NCBI GenBank assembly: GCA_900554895.1
Contig: USIX01000046.1
Coordinates: 1-15,432, forward strand
Direction of reading: 5' to 3'
From: an uncultured Megamonas sp.
GTDB taxonomy: Bacteria > Bacillota > Negativicutes > Selenomonadales > Selenomonadaceae
DNA length: 15,432 nucleotides
The position numbers were made by a program, and so were the translations under genes. The notes under the pieces were generated by a model that saw only the letters and a program-made list of their open reading frames with translations, was not told the origin of the DNA and made no database searches. Position 1 is the stretch's first letter. Each line of letters opens with the position of its first letter. Shown piece after piece: positions 1-8,629 of this stretch.

Positions 1-39
1 TGTTTTTAATAATTATTATCAGTTATTTACATATTTTTA

Positions 40-73
40 ACGGAAATTTTCATTTTTATGCTAAATTTTCCGT
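40..73. repeat. Interrupted palindrome upstream of EIIA, possible operator
   Basis: ACGGAAA (40-46) and TTTCCGT (67-73) are perfect inverse complements, and three more A/T pairs continue inward after one mismatch. The palindrome ends 7 nt before the extended -10 element, overlapping where a -35 would lie. It is not followed by a T run, so it is a poor terminator and a better operator candidate. No regulator gene is in the window. Confidence 0.35.
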
Positions 74-79
74 CAAATA

Positions 80-88
80 TGATACAAT
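80..88 (+). promoter_or_regulatory. Extended -10 promoter for the EIIA-nagA unit
   Basis: TG-A-TACAAT fits an extended -10 element (TGN plus a one-mismatch TATAAT), 33 nt before the chosen start of the EIIA gene. No good -35 hexamer is visible at 16-18 nt upstream, which is tolerated for extended -10 promoters. Function is inferred from the motif only. Confidence 0.45.
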
Positions 89-120
89 TAGTTATATTAA
101 TTAGTATAGGAGGTTTTTTT

Positions 121-555
121 ATGATTGGTATTATAGTTACTGGTCATGGTAAATTTGCATCAGGACTGGCTTCTTCCATCGAAGTCATCGCCGGTAAACA
201 GGATAAATTCGAAGCAATTGACTTTCCTGTCGGCTCTACAAATATGGATTTAGCTCAAGAATTAAAACAGGCGGTTGAAAAACTGGACTGTTCCGATATA
301 ATATTCTGCACTGATATCGCCGGCGGTACGCCGTTCAATCAATGTGTAATTTTATCCACTCATCTTGCCAACAGCAAAGTAATCAGCGGAACGAACATTC
401 CCGTACTTTTAGAAGCTCTTTTCAGCCGGACAAATCAAAACGCTTCCAGCCTGGCTCAAATTCTGGTGGACAGCCATCAGTCAAGAATACAGGTTTTCCA
501 GTCGCGTTCCAATGTTACCAATCTTACTAAATTAGCAGGTGGATTTGGTGAGTAA
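121..555 (+). CDS. PTS EIIA component, mannose/N-acetylgalactosamine family
   Basis: This cytoplasmic phosphocarrier of 144 residues belongs to the EIIA-Man fold. It would receive phosphate from HPr and pass it to an EIIB. The N-terminus reads MIGIIVTGHGKFASG, placing the phosphorylated His at residue 9, and the family signature DIAGGTPFN follows near residue 67. Length is normal for a single-domain EIIA. The ATG at 121 is chosen because AGGAGG (108-113) lies 7 nt upstream; an in-frame ATG at 58 would add a poorly conserved hydrophobic extension across the promoter. The gene overlaps nagA by 8 nt, which suggests translational coupling and a role in amino-sugar uptake (compare agaF). No EIIB, IIC or IID gene lies in the window, so it must work with components encoded elsewhere or act in regulation. 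The family is certain; the sugar is inferred. Confidence 0.9.
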   Translation: MIGIIVTGHGKFASGLASSIEVIAGKQDKFEAIDFPVGSTNMDLAQELKQAVEKLDCSDIIFCTDIAGGTPFNQCVILSTHLANSKVISGTNIPVLLEALFSRTNQNASSLAQILVDSHQSRIQVFQSRSNVTNLTKLAGGFGE

Positions 556-1699
556 AACTGCTGTTAAAGCCGCTAAAATATTCACGGAAACTTCTATTGA
601 ATGTGAAAAATATTTACTGATTGAAGACGATAAATTCGCCGGATTTGCTGTTAAGGATGAACTTCCTTCCGATATAATCGTCAAAGATTTTTCCCATTTT
701 TATATTCTGCCCGGTCTTATCGATACTCATATCCACGGAGCAGTAGGGTATGATACTATGGACAACAGTGAAGAAGCTATCCAGAATATCGGTAATTATT
801 TGTTAAGTCAGGGAACTACTGCTTGGATGCCGACAACGGTAACTGCGCCCCTTGAAGATATTTACAATTCCATCACCAATATCCGTATATGCCGGGAAAA
901 ATTAACCAGCGCCCGCATTCTCGGCATGTTTATCGAAGGGCCGTATATTACAGCCAAACACCGCGGCGCTCATCCGGAAAAATATATTCGTACCTTGAAT
1001 AAAACTGAAATAAGCAAAATGCAATCGTCAAATATTGTAAAATCCATTATTATTGCTCCGGAAAAAGAAAATGCAGTCGAATTTACTGACTGGATAGTCG
1101 GTAAATTAAATATAAAAGTATCGCTAGGACACAGCAGTGCTGATTATGAAGAAGCCTGTGCCTGTTTTGATGCCGGTGCTGATGCCAGCGTACATACATA
1201 TTGCGCTATGGAGCAAATACATCACCGCAGTCCCAACCTTTTAGGCGCAGCACTTACCCGTGACGATGTCTATACCGAATTAATTGCTGACGGTATCCAT
1301 GTCAGCCTGCCTGCAATAAAAATCCTTTTAAAGTGCAAGCCGAAAGATAAACTGCTGCTTGTCAGCGATGCCATCCGCGGCACTGGTTTAAAAGATGGCC
1401 GCTATATGCTCGGTACTCTTCCGTTCAATGTAAAAAACGGTATCGCCCGTCTGGATAACGGCAACCTTGCCGGCAGTACCACCACCTTATTAAAAGAAAT
1501 ATCTCTTTTAATTGAAACGGTCGGTACAGACCCTATTACTGCCATTAACATGGCTTCACTCAATCCTGCCAAGCGTTTTAATCTGGATAAATATATTGGC
1601 AGCATAAAAAAAGACAAATATGCCGATTTTATCATTATTGACAAAAATTATGAAGTACAGCAGACATGGCAAAACGGTAAATGTGTATTCACCCGATAA
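548..1699 (+). CDS. nagA: N-acetylglucosamine-6-phosphate deacetylase
   Basis: The enzyme removes acetate from GlcNAc-6-P (or GalNAc-6-P) to give the amino-sugar phosphate, feeding glycolysis and wall-precursor synthesis. It is a cytoplasmic amidohydrolase of 383 residues, the usual length. Visible motifs are PGLIDTHIHG (metal-site HxH at 61/63), FIEGPYI (metal Glu near 130), GHSSADYEEA (His near 195), SVHTYCAM (His near 216), HHRSPNLLGAA, and LVSDAIRGTG (catalytic Asp near 274). The C-terminus has the typical NPAKRFNLD and IGSIKKDKYADFIIID segments. Three in-frame non-ATG starts are close together (GTG 539, TTG 545, GTG 548); GTG 548 is preferred because AGGTGGA (537-543) precedes it at usable spacing. 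It overlaps the EIIA stop. GlcNAc and GalNAc versions cannot be separated by sequence reading alone. Confidence 0.93.
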   Translation: MSKTAVKAAKIFTETSIECEKYLLIEDDKFAGFAVKDELPSDIIVKDFSHFYILPGLIDTHIHGAVGYDTMDNSEEAIQNIGNYLLSQGTTAWMPTTVTAPLEDIYNSITNIRICREKLTSARILGMFIEGPYITAKHRGAHPEKYIRTLNKTEISKMQSSNIVKSIIIAPEKENAVEFTDWIVGKLNIKVSLGHSSADYEEACACFDAGADASVHTYCAMEQIHHRSPNLLGAALTRDDVYTELIADGIHVSLPAIKILLKCKPKDKLLLVSDAIRGTGLKDGRYMLGTLPFNVKNGIARLDNGNLAGSTTTLLKEISLLIETVGTDPITAINMASLNPAKRFNLDKYIGSIKKDKYADFIIIDKNYEVQQTWQNGKCVFTR

Positions 1700-1730
1700 A
1701 CCATATGCTGAACAAATGTGAAAATAACAG

Positions 1731-1766
1731 GCATTTCCTTAATTCACTTTTAAGGAAATGCTTTTT
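1731..1766 (+). terminator. Rho-independent terminator after nagA
   Basis: A perfect 11-bp stem, GCATTTCCTTA (1731-1741) with TAAGGAAATGC (1751-1761), encloses a 9-nt loop and is followed by TTTTT. It separates the amino-sugar unit from the next promoter. Confidence 0.93.
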
Positions 1767-1769
1767 ACT

Positions 1770-1798
1770 TTGCAGTAATAGTGATTTTATATTATAAT
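1770..1798 (+). promoter_or_regulatory. Sigma-A promoter of the yybS-gdpP-rplI-lonC-dnaB operon
   Basis: TTGCAG (1770-1775), a 17-nt spacer and a perfect TATAAT (1793-1798) lie just after the nagA terminator. The leader to the ATG at 1845 is about 40 nt with no obvious structured regulator. Confidence 0.85.
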
Positions 1799-1844
1799 TA
1801 AGTATTAGATTTTTCGATTTTTATTTAAATGAAAGGATTTTATA

Positions 1845-2795
1845 ATGACACACAATAAGCTACGTCCTCTTACTGAAAGTAGCCTACTTACTGCCATAAC
1901 TGTGATTATTGCTATTGCCGGCATGTATATTCCTTTTGTAATTTTGTTTTGGACTTTGCCGATTACGATAATTACAGCCAGACATCATCTAAAATACGGT
2001 CTTGCCAGCGTTTTAATATCTGGCATTCTTCTGTGTTTATTTATGACACCTGTTACGGCACTGCCGCTGATTTTTTCTTCCGCACCGCTGGCTTTGACGC
2101 TGGGTATCGGTTTTAACTTAAAATGGTCGGCTGTAAAAATATTTGTCAGCAGCTTCGTCGCTTCGCTGATAGGCACTGCTTTATTTTTGATACTGACATT
2201 TTATCTGACAGGCATAAATATTTTTATCGAACAGCTTGATGCCTTCAAAACGGCAATGCTTGATACCAATGAAATGTTTTCTTCTATGGGAGTAACTTCC
2301 GAAGCAATGATAGATGCCAACAGACAGACTCAGCATATTATCGAAACACTGGCACTCGTGCTGCCTATGCTGTTCATCTTCAATGCTTTACTAAAACTGG
2401 TCATTAATTATATGGCAAGCTCTTTTCTTTTAAAAAGACTTGGTACAACTGATATCAATACGCTTCCGTCGTTTACTTTATGGCATTTTCCCAAAGTATT
2501 CGTATATATATATGCCTTTTCCCTAATCGGCATGTATTGGGGAACGACACGCGAAATTGCCCTGCTCTATCAGGTTTCTTTAAATGTTTATCTGTGTGCC
2601 AATGTCATCGGTTTAATTCAGGGACTGTCCGTCATTCGTTTTTTCTATAAACTAAAACAGTGGCCTACTGCTGTATGGATTTTTATAATTGCAATGATTT
2701 TTCTAAACATGATAATCGCTCAAATCGTTGCGCTTGCAGGTTTTTTTGATATGATATTCAATTATCGTGACAAAATAAAAACTGACCGTAATTAG
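1845..2795 (+). CDS. yybS: DUF2232 (YybS-type) integral membrane protein
   Basis: This polytopic inner-membrane protein has 316 residues and about eight hydrophobic segments (roughly 14-36, 51-70, 72-90, 97-120, 167-190, 216-232, 238-265 and 275-302). A more polar loop of about 40 residues lies around 125-165. The tail is short and charged. Its position directly before gdpP and rplI, together with the length and membrane layout, matches the DUF2232/YybS family. That family has no settled biochemical function; a transport-like or S-component-like role is only a guess. The ATG has GAAAGGA 7 nt upstream. The stop lies 11 nt before the gdpP ATG, inside its ribosome-binding site, so the two are probably translated in concert. 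Confidence 0.85.
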   Translation: MTHNKLRPLTESSLLTAITVIIAIAGMYIPFVILFWTLPITIITARHHLKYGLASVLISGILLCLFMTPVTALPLIFSSAPLALTLGIGFNLKWSAVKIFVSSFVASLIGTALFLILTFYLTGINIFIEQLDAFKTAMLDTNEMFSSMGVTSEAMIDANRQTQHIIETLALVLPMLFIFNALLKLVINYMASSFLLKRLGTTDINTLPSFTLWHFPKVFVYIYAFSLIGMYWGTTREIALLYQVSLNVYLCANVIGLIQGLSVIRFFYKLKQWPTAVWIFIIAMIFLNMIIAQIVALAGFFDMIFNYRDKIKTDRN

Positions 2796-2806
2796 GAGGC
2801 TTTTTC

Positions 2807-4819
2807 ATGATTGGCAAATTATCCGTTTGGATAGATATTTGCGTAACAATGATAGCATCTTTAGGCTTATTGATTGTACTGCTGCAATATAACTGGTATA
2901 TCTTCGGCGGCGGTGTCGTTTTGTGGATATGCCTTATTTTGTATCTTAAAGAACGCTGCATTGAACGCCGTCAAACACTGAGAAAATACTATGAAAATGT
3001 TGTCAAAAATGTAAATGAACTTTCCAATTTTGCTTTGGAAAAACTGCCGCAAGTCATCATGGTCATTAATAAAGACTCGCGTATTGAATGGTATAATCAT
3101 GAATTCAAACGCTGGTTAAAGACCACGCCAGAAATCGGTTCATTTATTTATGATTTATGGCCGAATATGCCACTCGATAAATTCTGGGGACGGGAAGGCA
3201 ACTGCGTTTTTTCGCAAAATGATAAATTTTACTGGGTAACACATCGTCCTGTAGATAAAAAAGAAGAAAACACCGACTTAATGGCGCTTTATATCTACGA
3301 CATCACGGAATACGAGCGTTTCAAGCTGGATACGGCTATGCGCACACTCGTTTTCGGTTATATCCAGATTGATAACTATGATGATGTAATGCAGGGCCTC
3401 AGTGAAGCCAAGCGGACTTCTATTTTATTCGAAGTCAATAATCTGCTTGATAAATGGGCGCATAATCTCGGCATACTGCTGCGCCGTCTTTCTGATGACA
3501 TGTATATTATCATGATGGAACGCCATGCTCTTGATTTAGCCATCAGTGAAAAATTCGACATCCTAGATAAAATCCGCAATCTGCACGGCGATAACAAATA
3601 TCCAATAACACTCAGCGTCGGTCTCGTACAGAGCCGTCCGAAAATTTCTATGGAACAGCTCGGCACTTTGGCCCAATCGCATCTTGACCTGGCACTTGGA
3701 CGCGGCGGAGACCAGGTAGCTGTAGACCTTGACGGTAAGGTACAGTTTTTCGGCGGCAAAGCTAAAGCAGTAGAAAAGCACACGCGCGTAAAAGCCCGTG
3801 TTGTCGCGCATGCCGTCTATGAACGCATGGAAAACTCCGATGTCGTCTTCGTTATGGGTCATCACAATGAAGATTTCGACAGCCTCGGCGCCTCTATCGG
3901 CGTAGCTCACATGGCGCGCCAGCTCGGCAAACCCGTTTATATCATTTTAAGTGATATGAATGAAGGCGTAGATAAATTAATCACATTATGTAAAACAGAA
4001 AAAGTTTTTGAAAATCTGTTCATAACGGCAAAAGAGGCACTGGCCATGACGGCGCTGAACCCCGTACTGTTCGTTGTGGATACGCATATACCGTATCTGG
4101 TAGCGGGAGCCGATTTGCTCTCGTCCATCAATAACGTCATCGTCATCGACCATCACCGCCGTTCCGAAAATGTAATAAAAAATGCGCTGCTCATCTACAT
4201 TGAACCGTATTCCTCCTCAACGAGCGAACTCGTCACGGAGCTTTTGATGTATTTCAATGAAAACGTCCAATTATCGCGCCTTGAAGCTACGGCTCTCTAT
4301 TCCGGTATCGTCGTTGATACGAAAAATTTCCGCGTAAATACGGGTGTACGCACATTTGATGCCGTATCGTACCTGCGCCGCTGCGGAGCTGACCCGGAAG
4401 CTGTTCATTATCTGTTCCGTACCGATTATGAAGCTAACCTTGCCGAGGGCAAAGCCATTGCCAATTCACAATTCTACAATGAAGGTCTTTTAGTTGCAGT
4501 CTGTCCTGAAAGTACCGCCAATATTCAAGCTACCTCCGGCAAAATTGCTGACGATTTGCTGGGAATTGAAAATGTACGTGTCAGCATCGTATTTTTTAAA
4601 CTGAAGGACAATATAATCGGTGTCAGCGCCCGTTCCACCGGCGAAATCAACGTCCAGGTAATCATGGAAAAATTCGGCGGTGGCGGTCATCAGAATGTCG
4701 CCGGCACACAGGTTAAAGACCGTGACCTAATAGATTTAAAAGCAGAAATAATAAACACTACTTTAAAATACATGAAAGAGGTTGACGAAAATGAAAGTAA
4801 TAATGCTACAAGACCTTAA
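2807..4819 (+). CDS. gdpP: Cyclic-di-AMP phosphodiesterase GdpP (DHH/DHHA1)
   Basis: This membrane-anchored enzyme hydrolyses c-di-AMP to pApA, controlling turgor, potassium and wall homeostasis. At 670 residues it is full length. Order: two N-terminal TM helices (about 9-27 and 30-47), a PAS-like domain (about 80-170), a degenerate GGDEF domain (about 180-310) and a DHH-DHHA1 catalytic unit (about 340-655). Metal-site motifs are GHHNEDFDS (351-359), VVDTH (Asp425), IDHHRR (447-452) and GIVVDTKNF (Asp504). The DHHA1 motif GGGGH is at 624-628. The GGDEF signature is replaced by SDDMY (229-233), as expected for this family, whose GGDEF domain is not a working cyclase. The start follows AGGAGG at 2794-2799. 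The 3' end overlaps rplI by 29 nt. The fold and gene order make the call secure. Confidence 0.96.
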   Translation: MIGKLSVWIDICVTMIASLGLLIVLLQYNWYIFGGGVVLWICLILYLKERCIERRQTLRKYYENVVKNVNELSNFALEKLPQVIMVINKDSRIEWYNHEFKRWLKTTPEIGSFIYDLWPNMPLDKFWGREGNCVFSQNDKFYWVTHRPVDKKEENTDLMALYIYDITEYERFKLDTAMRTLVFGYIQIDNYDDVMQGLSEAKRTSILFEVNNLLDKWAHNLGILLRRLSDDMYIIMMERHALDLAISEKFDILDKIRNLHGDNKYPITLSVGLVQSRPKISMEQLGTLAQSHLDLALGRGGDQVAVDLDGKVQFFGGKAKAVEKHTRVKARVVAHAVYERMENSDVVFVMGHHNEDFDSLGASIGVAHMARQLGKPVYIILSDMNEGVDKLITLCKTEKVFENLFITAKEALAMTALNPVLFVVDTHIPYLVAGADLLSSINNVIVIDHHRRSENVIKNALLIYIEPYSSSTSELVTELLMYFNENVQLSRLEATALYSGIVVDTKNFRVNTGVRTFDAVSYLRRCGADPEAVHYLFRTDYEANLAEGKAIANSQFYNEGLLVAVCPESTANIQATSGKIADDLLGIENVRVSIVFFKLKDNIIGVSARSTGEINVQVIMEKFGGGGHQNVAGTQVKDRDLIDLKAEIINTTLKYMKEVDENESNNATRP

Positions 4820-5234
4820 AAAAGTCGGTAAAAAGGGCGATATTGTAGAAGTTGCCGAAGGATACGGCAGAAACTACCTAATCGCTAAAAAATATGCTGT
4901 AGAAGCAACAAAACAGAATTTAAACGAAGCCCGTGCCAAACAGAAATCGGCTGAACGCAAAAAACAGCAGGCAAACGATGAGGCTCGTCTCATGGCAGCC
5001 CAGCTGTCTCAGGTGGAAATCACTATTCCTGTAAGAGTAGGTGAAGGCAGCAAATTATTCGGTTCTGTAACGAGTAAGGATATTGCTACCACTCTAAAGG
5101 AAAAACACAATATCGATATCGATAAACGTAAAATCGAAGTGAGAAACATCACCTGCCTCGGCGATTACACTGCAACTATTAAAGTTCATCCTGAAATCAG
5201 CACGAGCATAACTGTTCACGTAGTTGAAAAATAA
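4791..5234 (+). CDS. rplI: 50S ribosomal protein bL9
   Basis: bL9 binds 23S rRNA near the L1 stalk. The protein is 147 residues, the normal length. The N-domain begins MKVIMLQDLKKVGKKGDIVE and contains the conserved GYGRNYLI. A long charged connecting helix covers about 45-75, and the C-domain has RVGEGSKLFGSVT and the terminal beta strands. The ATG at 4791 is preferred over an in-frame TTG at 4782 because L9 proteins start MKV and AGAGG lies 9 nt upstream. The gene starts inside the gdpP 3' end, so the two are probably translationally coupled. Confidence 0.97.
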   Translation: MKVIMLQDLKKVGKKGDIVEVAEGYGRNYLIAKKYAVEATKQNLNEARAKQKSAERKKQQANDEARLMAAQLSQVEITIPVRVGEGSKLFGSVTSKDIATTLKEKHNIDIDKRKIEVRNITCLGDYTATIKVHPEISTSITVHVVEK

Positions 5235-5245
5235 GTGAGGCTGTA

Positions 5246-7210
5246 ATGAGTATTTTTTCTCGTTTTTTCAAACAAAAAAATAAACATAAACAAAAAAAGG
5301 CTGCTGTAACTATACAGCAGCCTAATATTTCCGCAAAAAAAGTTCAAAATTCCCCTGCTCCTAACCCTATCGACCATGATATTGAAGCACTGTATTCCAT
5401 ATTGATAGATATGGAGGGTTCAGACCGTCTTGTACTGAAGGCCGGTAAACTAAACGCCCTAAAACTGATGCGTTCGCCAAATCGTAATGAGCGTGTATTG
5501 GCACTGCAAAAAATTATTTATGAAAATCCTACACTGGATAAAGTGCCGACCGATGCTGAAATCGACAATTTGATTGATGAAATGACTGAATACATGGCAA
5601 ATCAAATGGCACGCCGTTCACTGGAAGACCAGCTGGAAAAACGCATAGCTGCCAAAATGGAGGAAAATCACCAGGATTATATCGAAGATATCCGCCAGCA
5701 GATTTTAAAAGAAGAGATACGGGAAGTGGATACTCCGCAGGCTAAAGCAAAACTTGCAGAGCTCGAGGCGAAAGACAAAATCCATTTGACCAAATCGGTC
5801 ATGGAATTATTACGACCACAAAATCTCAATGAAATCGTAGGTCAGGAACGTGCCGTTCACGCACTGAAAGCAAAACTCAGCTCACCGTACCCGCAGCATC
5901 TGCTTTTATACGGGCCGCCCGGTGTCGGTAAAACAACGGCAGCTCGTCTCGTATTGCAGGAAGCATGCAAACAGGCACATACACCGTTTCAAAAAGACGC
6001 ACCATTTGTCGAAACGGACGGTACGACACTGCGCTATGACCCGCGCGGCATAACCAATCCTCTGCTCGGCTCCGTGCACGACCCGATTTATCAGGGAGCC
6101 AGACGCGACCTCGCCGACGGCGGCATCCCTGAACCGAAACCCGGTCTCGTTACAGAAGCGCATGGCGGTATTTTATTCATTGATGAAATAGGCGAACTTG
6201 ACGAAATGCTGCAAAATAAACTTTTAAAAGTGCTGGAGGACAAAAGGGCTCATTTCGATTCCGCTTATTATGACCCGACGGATGAAAATATTCCGACGTA
6301 TATTCGAAAGCTGTTTGACGAAGGCGCCCCGGCCGATTTCGTTTTAATCGGAGCTACTACACGCGACGCCAGCTATATCAATCCTGCACTACGCTCACGC
6401 TGTGCAGAAATTTATTTTGAACCGCTCACGCCGCAGCACATTCAGACAATCGTTAAAAATGCCGCTGTAAGATTAAATGCCCAGCTTGATAATAACGTCG
6501 CTCAGCTAATCAGCGAATATACGATTGAAGGCCGCAAAGCCATAAATATTCTGGCCGATGCCTACAGCAACGCACTTTCCAGAAGCAGCGGCAGTTTAGA
6601 AAACGTTCTGATTACAGCCGACGATATATATACCGTAGCACAGGTAAGCCGTCTCACTCCGTACATCACCCAGAAAGCTTCCGAGCGCACCGAAGTCGGC
6701 AAAATTTTCGGGCTTGGTGTCGCCGGTTTTATCGGTTCCGTCATCGAAATCGAAGCAGTGGCTTTTAAAGCCGGTGAAAAGGGAAAAGGTTCTCTCCGCT
6801 TTAATCAGACAGCCGGCTCAATGGCCAAAGATTCCGTCTTCAATGCTGCTGCCGTCGTACGCAAACTGACAGGCGAAGATATTAACGATTACGATATTCA
6901 TATCAATATTATCGGCGGCGGCAATATAGACGGCCCGTCTGCCGGTACTGCCATCATGACGGCAATCGTCTCTGCTATTACCAATAAGCCGATACGACAG
7001 GATATCGCCGTAACGGGAGAAATTTCCATACAGGGAATGGTGCGCCCTGTCGGCGGTGTTTTTGAAAAAGCATACGGCGCCCGCCAGGCAGGCATTAAAA
7101 CGCTAATCATTCCATCAGAAAACGAACAGGATATTCCACCAGACCTGCACGGACTTGACGTTCATTCTGTAAAAACAGCACAGGAAGTATTAAATTTAGT
7201 TCTAGTTTAA
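5246..7210 (+). CDS. lonC: Lon-family ATP-dependent protease, LonC/LonB-like
   Basis: A AAA+ Ser-Lys protease of 654 residues. A basic, low-hydrophobicity N-terminus (1-40) is followed by a helical coiled-coil-like region (about 45-180). The AAA+ module has Walker A GPPGVGKTT (223-231) and Walker B LFIDE (310-314). The Lon protease domain (about 480-654) has catalytic Ser565 in DGPSAGTA and catalytic Lys608 in GGVFEKAYGA. There is no bacterial LonA N-terminal substrate domain and no transmembrane pair, which favours the LonC type found next to rplI/dnaB in some Firmicutes; LonB is the alternative name. The ATG follows GTGAGG (5235-5240), 11 nt after rplI. A 10-bp hairpin sits within codons 18-26 behind an A7 tract. 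Confidence 0.9.
   Translation: MSIFSRFFKQKNKHKQKKAAVTIQQPNISAKKVQNSPAPNPIDHDIEALYSILIDMEGSDRLVLKAGKLNALKLMRSPNRNERVLALQKIIYENPTLDKVPTDAEIDNLIDEMTEYMANQMARRSLEDQLEKRIAAKMEENHQDYIEDIRQQILKEEIREVDTPQAKAKLAELEAKDKIHLTKSVMELLRPQNLNEIVGQERAVHALKAKLSSPYPQHLLLYGPPGVGKTTAARLVLQEACKQAHTPFQKDAPFVETDGTTLRYDPRGITNPLLGSVHDPIYQGARRDLADGGIPEPKPGLVTEAHGGILFIDEIGELDEMLQNKLLKVLEDKRAHFDSAYYDPTDENIPTYIRKLFDEGAPADFVLIGATTRDASYINPALRSRCAEIYFEPLTPQHIQTIVKNAAVRLNAQLDNNVAQLISEYTIEGRKAINILADAYSNALSRSSGSLENVLITADDIYTVAQVSRLTPYITQKASERTEVGKIFGLGVAGFIGSVIEIEAVAFKAGEKGKGSLRFNQTAGSMAKDSVFNAAAVVRKLTGEDINDYDIHINIIGGGNIDGPSAGTAIMTAIVSAITNKPIRQDIAVTGEISIQGMVRPVGGVFEKAYGARQAGIKTLIIPSENEQDIPPDLHGLDVHSVKTAQEVLNLVLV
5299..5322. repeat. 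Perfect 10-bp hairpin inside the lonC 5' coding region
   Basis: GGCTGCTGTA (5299-5308) and TACAGCAGCC (5313-5322) are exact inverse complements with the 4-nt loop ACTA. An A7 tract (5292-5298) precedes it, so read on the minus strand this is a good intrinsic terminator. On the plus strand it follows an A-AAA-AAG heptamer in the zero frame. Confidence 0.75.
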
Positions 7211-7229
7211 TTTAAAAGAGGTGATTTTT

Positions 7230-8573
7230 TTGGTCGACAGAATGCCTCCGCAAAATATCGAAGCTGAACAGGCTGTCTTAGGCGCTATGCTAATTTCCAA
7301 AGAAGCCATTGCCGAAGCTGCACAGATTTTAAATCCTGTCGATTTCTATCGTGAAGCACATCGTATCGTCTATGAAGCCATGCTCGATTTATCCAATAAA
7401 AATCAAGCTGTAGACAATTTAACGGTTATTGAACAACTCAATAAAACAGGACTGCTGGAAAAAGTCGGCGGCATTGCTTTTGTTACAGCTCTTGCCAATA
7501 CTGTGCCGACTGCCGCCAATGTAATTTTCTATGCCAAAATCGTTAAAGAAAAATCGCTGATGCGCCATCTTATCAACACAGCAACTGCCATTGCCACTAT
7601 GGGCTATGAAGACAGCGAAGATGCCGACACTATCATGGATAAAGCGGAAAAGATGATTTTGGAAATTGCTTCCAACCGCAAAACGAGCGATTTTACACCG
7701 ATAAAACAGATTGTAATCGATACCTTCAGTAAAATCGAAGGTCTGTACGAATCAAAAGGCGGTCTCACAGGACTTTCCACCGGATTTAAAGATTTGGACA
7801 GGTTGACGGCAGGACTCCAGCCATCTGATTTAATCCTCGTTGCCGCCCGTCCTAGTATGGGTAAAACTGCATTTACGTTAAATATTGCCTCTCATGTTGC
7901 TATAAAGGAAAATAAACCGGTTGCCTTCTTTTCGCTGGAAATGTCCAAAGAACAATTAATGCAGCGTATGCTCTGTGCCGAAGGGCTTATTGAATCGCAA
8001 AGACTGCGCGTCGGTGACCTCGACGAACAGGACTGGCAGAAACTGATTGCCGCCGCTGATAAATTCTCTAAAGCTCCGCTTTACATTGACGATACGCCGG
8101 GCATAAGCATTATGGAACTGCGCTCCAAAGCACGCCGACTGCAACAGGAAAAGGGACTGAGTCTTATCCTTATCGACTACCTGCAGCTGATGCAGGGACG
8201 AAACAACAAAGGAAGCGATAACCGCCAACAGGAAATTTCTGAAATCTCCCGTTCCTTAAAATCCCTGGCACGTGAACTGAATGTGCCTGTCATCGCACTT
8301 TCCCAGCTGTCACGCAGTGTGGAAGCACGCCAGATAAAAAAACCGATGCTCAGTGACCTGCGCGAATCCGGCTCACTGGAACAAGATGCCGATATCGTTA
8401 TGTTTCTGTACCGCGAAGACTATTACAATGCTGAAACAGAAAACAAAAACATCACCGATGTCATTATTGCCAAACACCGTAACGGGCCTGTTGACAGTAT
8501 TCAATTATTCTTTCACAAACAGTTTACAAAATTCGCTGACCTTTTGCGTACATCAGACGACAATATGCAGTGA
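7230..8573 (+). CDS. dnaB: Replicative DNA helicase DnaB
   Basis: The hexameric 5'-3' replicative helicase unwinds DNA at the fork and interacts with primase. At 447 residues it is typical. The N-terminal domain begins with MPPQNIEAEQAVLGAML; the RecA-like ATPase domain has Walker A ARPSMGKTA (206-214) and Walker B LILIDYLQLM (Asp316). FFSLEMS, SQLSRSVE and LRESGSLEQDAD are standard DnaB motifs. TTG at 7230 is chosen because AGAGGTGA (7217-7224) would be its RBS; the in-frame GTG at 7221 lies inside that RBS, and ATG 7242 would remove a conserved short N-terminal stretch. It follows lonC by 19 nt and is the last gene before a strong terminator. Confidence 0.96.
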   Translation: MVDRMPPQNIEAEQAVLGAMLISKEAIAEAAQILNPVDFYREAHRIVYEAMLDLSNKNQAVDNLTVIEQLNKTGLLEKVGGIAFVTALANTVPTAANVIFYAKIVKEKSLMRHLINTATAIATMGYEDSEDADTIMDKAEKMILEIASNRKTSDFTPIKQIVIDTFSKIEGLYESKGGLTGLSTGFKDLDRLTAGLQPSDLILVAARPSMGKTAFTLNIASHVAIKENKPVAFFSLEMSKEQLMQRMLCAEGLIESQRLRVGDLDEQDWQKLIAAADKFSKAPLYIDDTPGISIMELRSKARRLQQEKGLSLILIDYLQLMQGRNNKGSDNRQQEISEISRSLKSLARELNVPVIALSQLSRSVEARQIKKPMLSDLRESGSLEQDADIVMFLYREDYYNAETENKNITDVIIAKHRNGPVDSIQLFFHKQFTKFADLLRTSDDNMQ

Positions 8574-8576
8574 TAA

Positions 8577-8614
8577 AAAACTCCTGCGCCGACACTTTGG
8601 CGGCAGGAGTTTTT
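8577..8614. terminator. Bidirectional intrinsic terminator after dnaB
   Basis: ACTCCTGC with GCAGGAGT and an inner GCC/GGC, separated by one bulged base, form an 11-bp GC-rich stem. It is flanked by an A run and followed by TTTTT. It ends the yybS-dnaB operon. Confidence 0.92.
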
Positions 8615-8629
8615 CTTGTACCCTTTTGA

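Noticed and set aside
58..120. N-terminal extension of the EIIA protein from an ATG at 58
   Set aside because: It spans the promoter and RBS, adds residues not found in EIIA-Man proteins, and has no RBS, whereas the ATG at 121 has AGGAGG and the family N-terminus.
3376..3910. Two overlapping minus-strand open frames inside gdpP
   Set aside because: They are shadows of the gdpP coding sequence with no start signals or recognisable domains.
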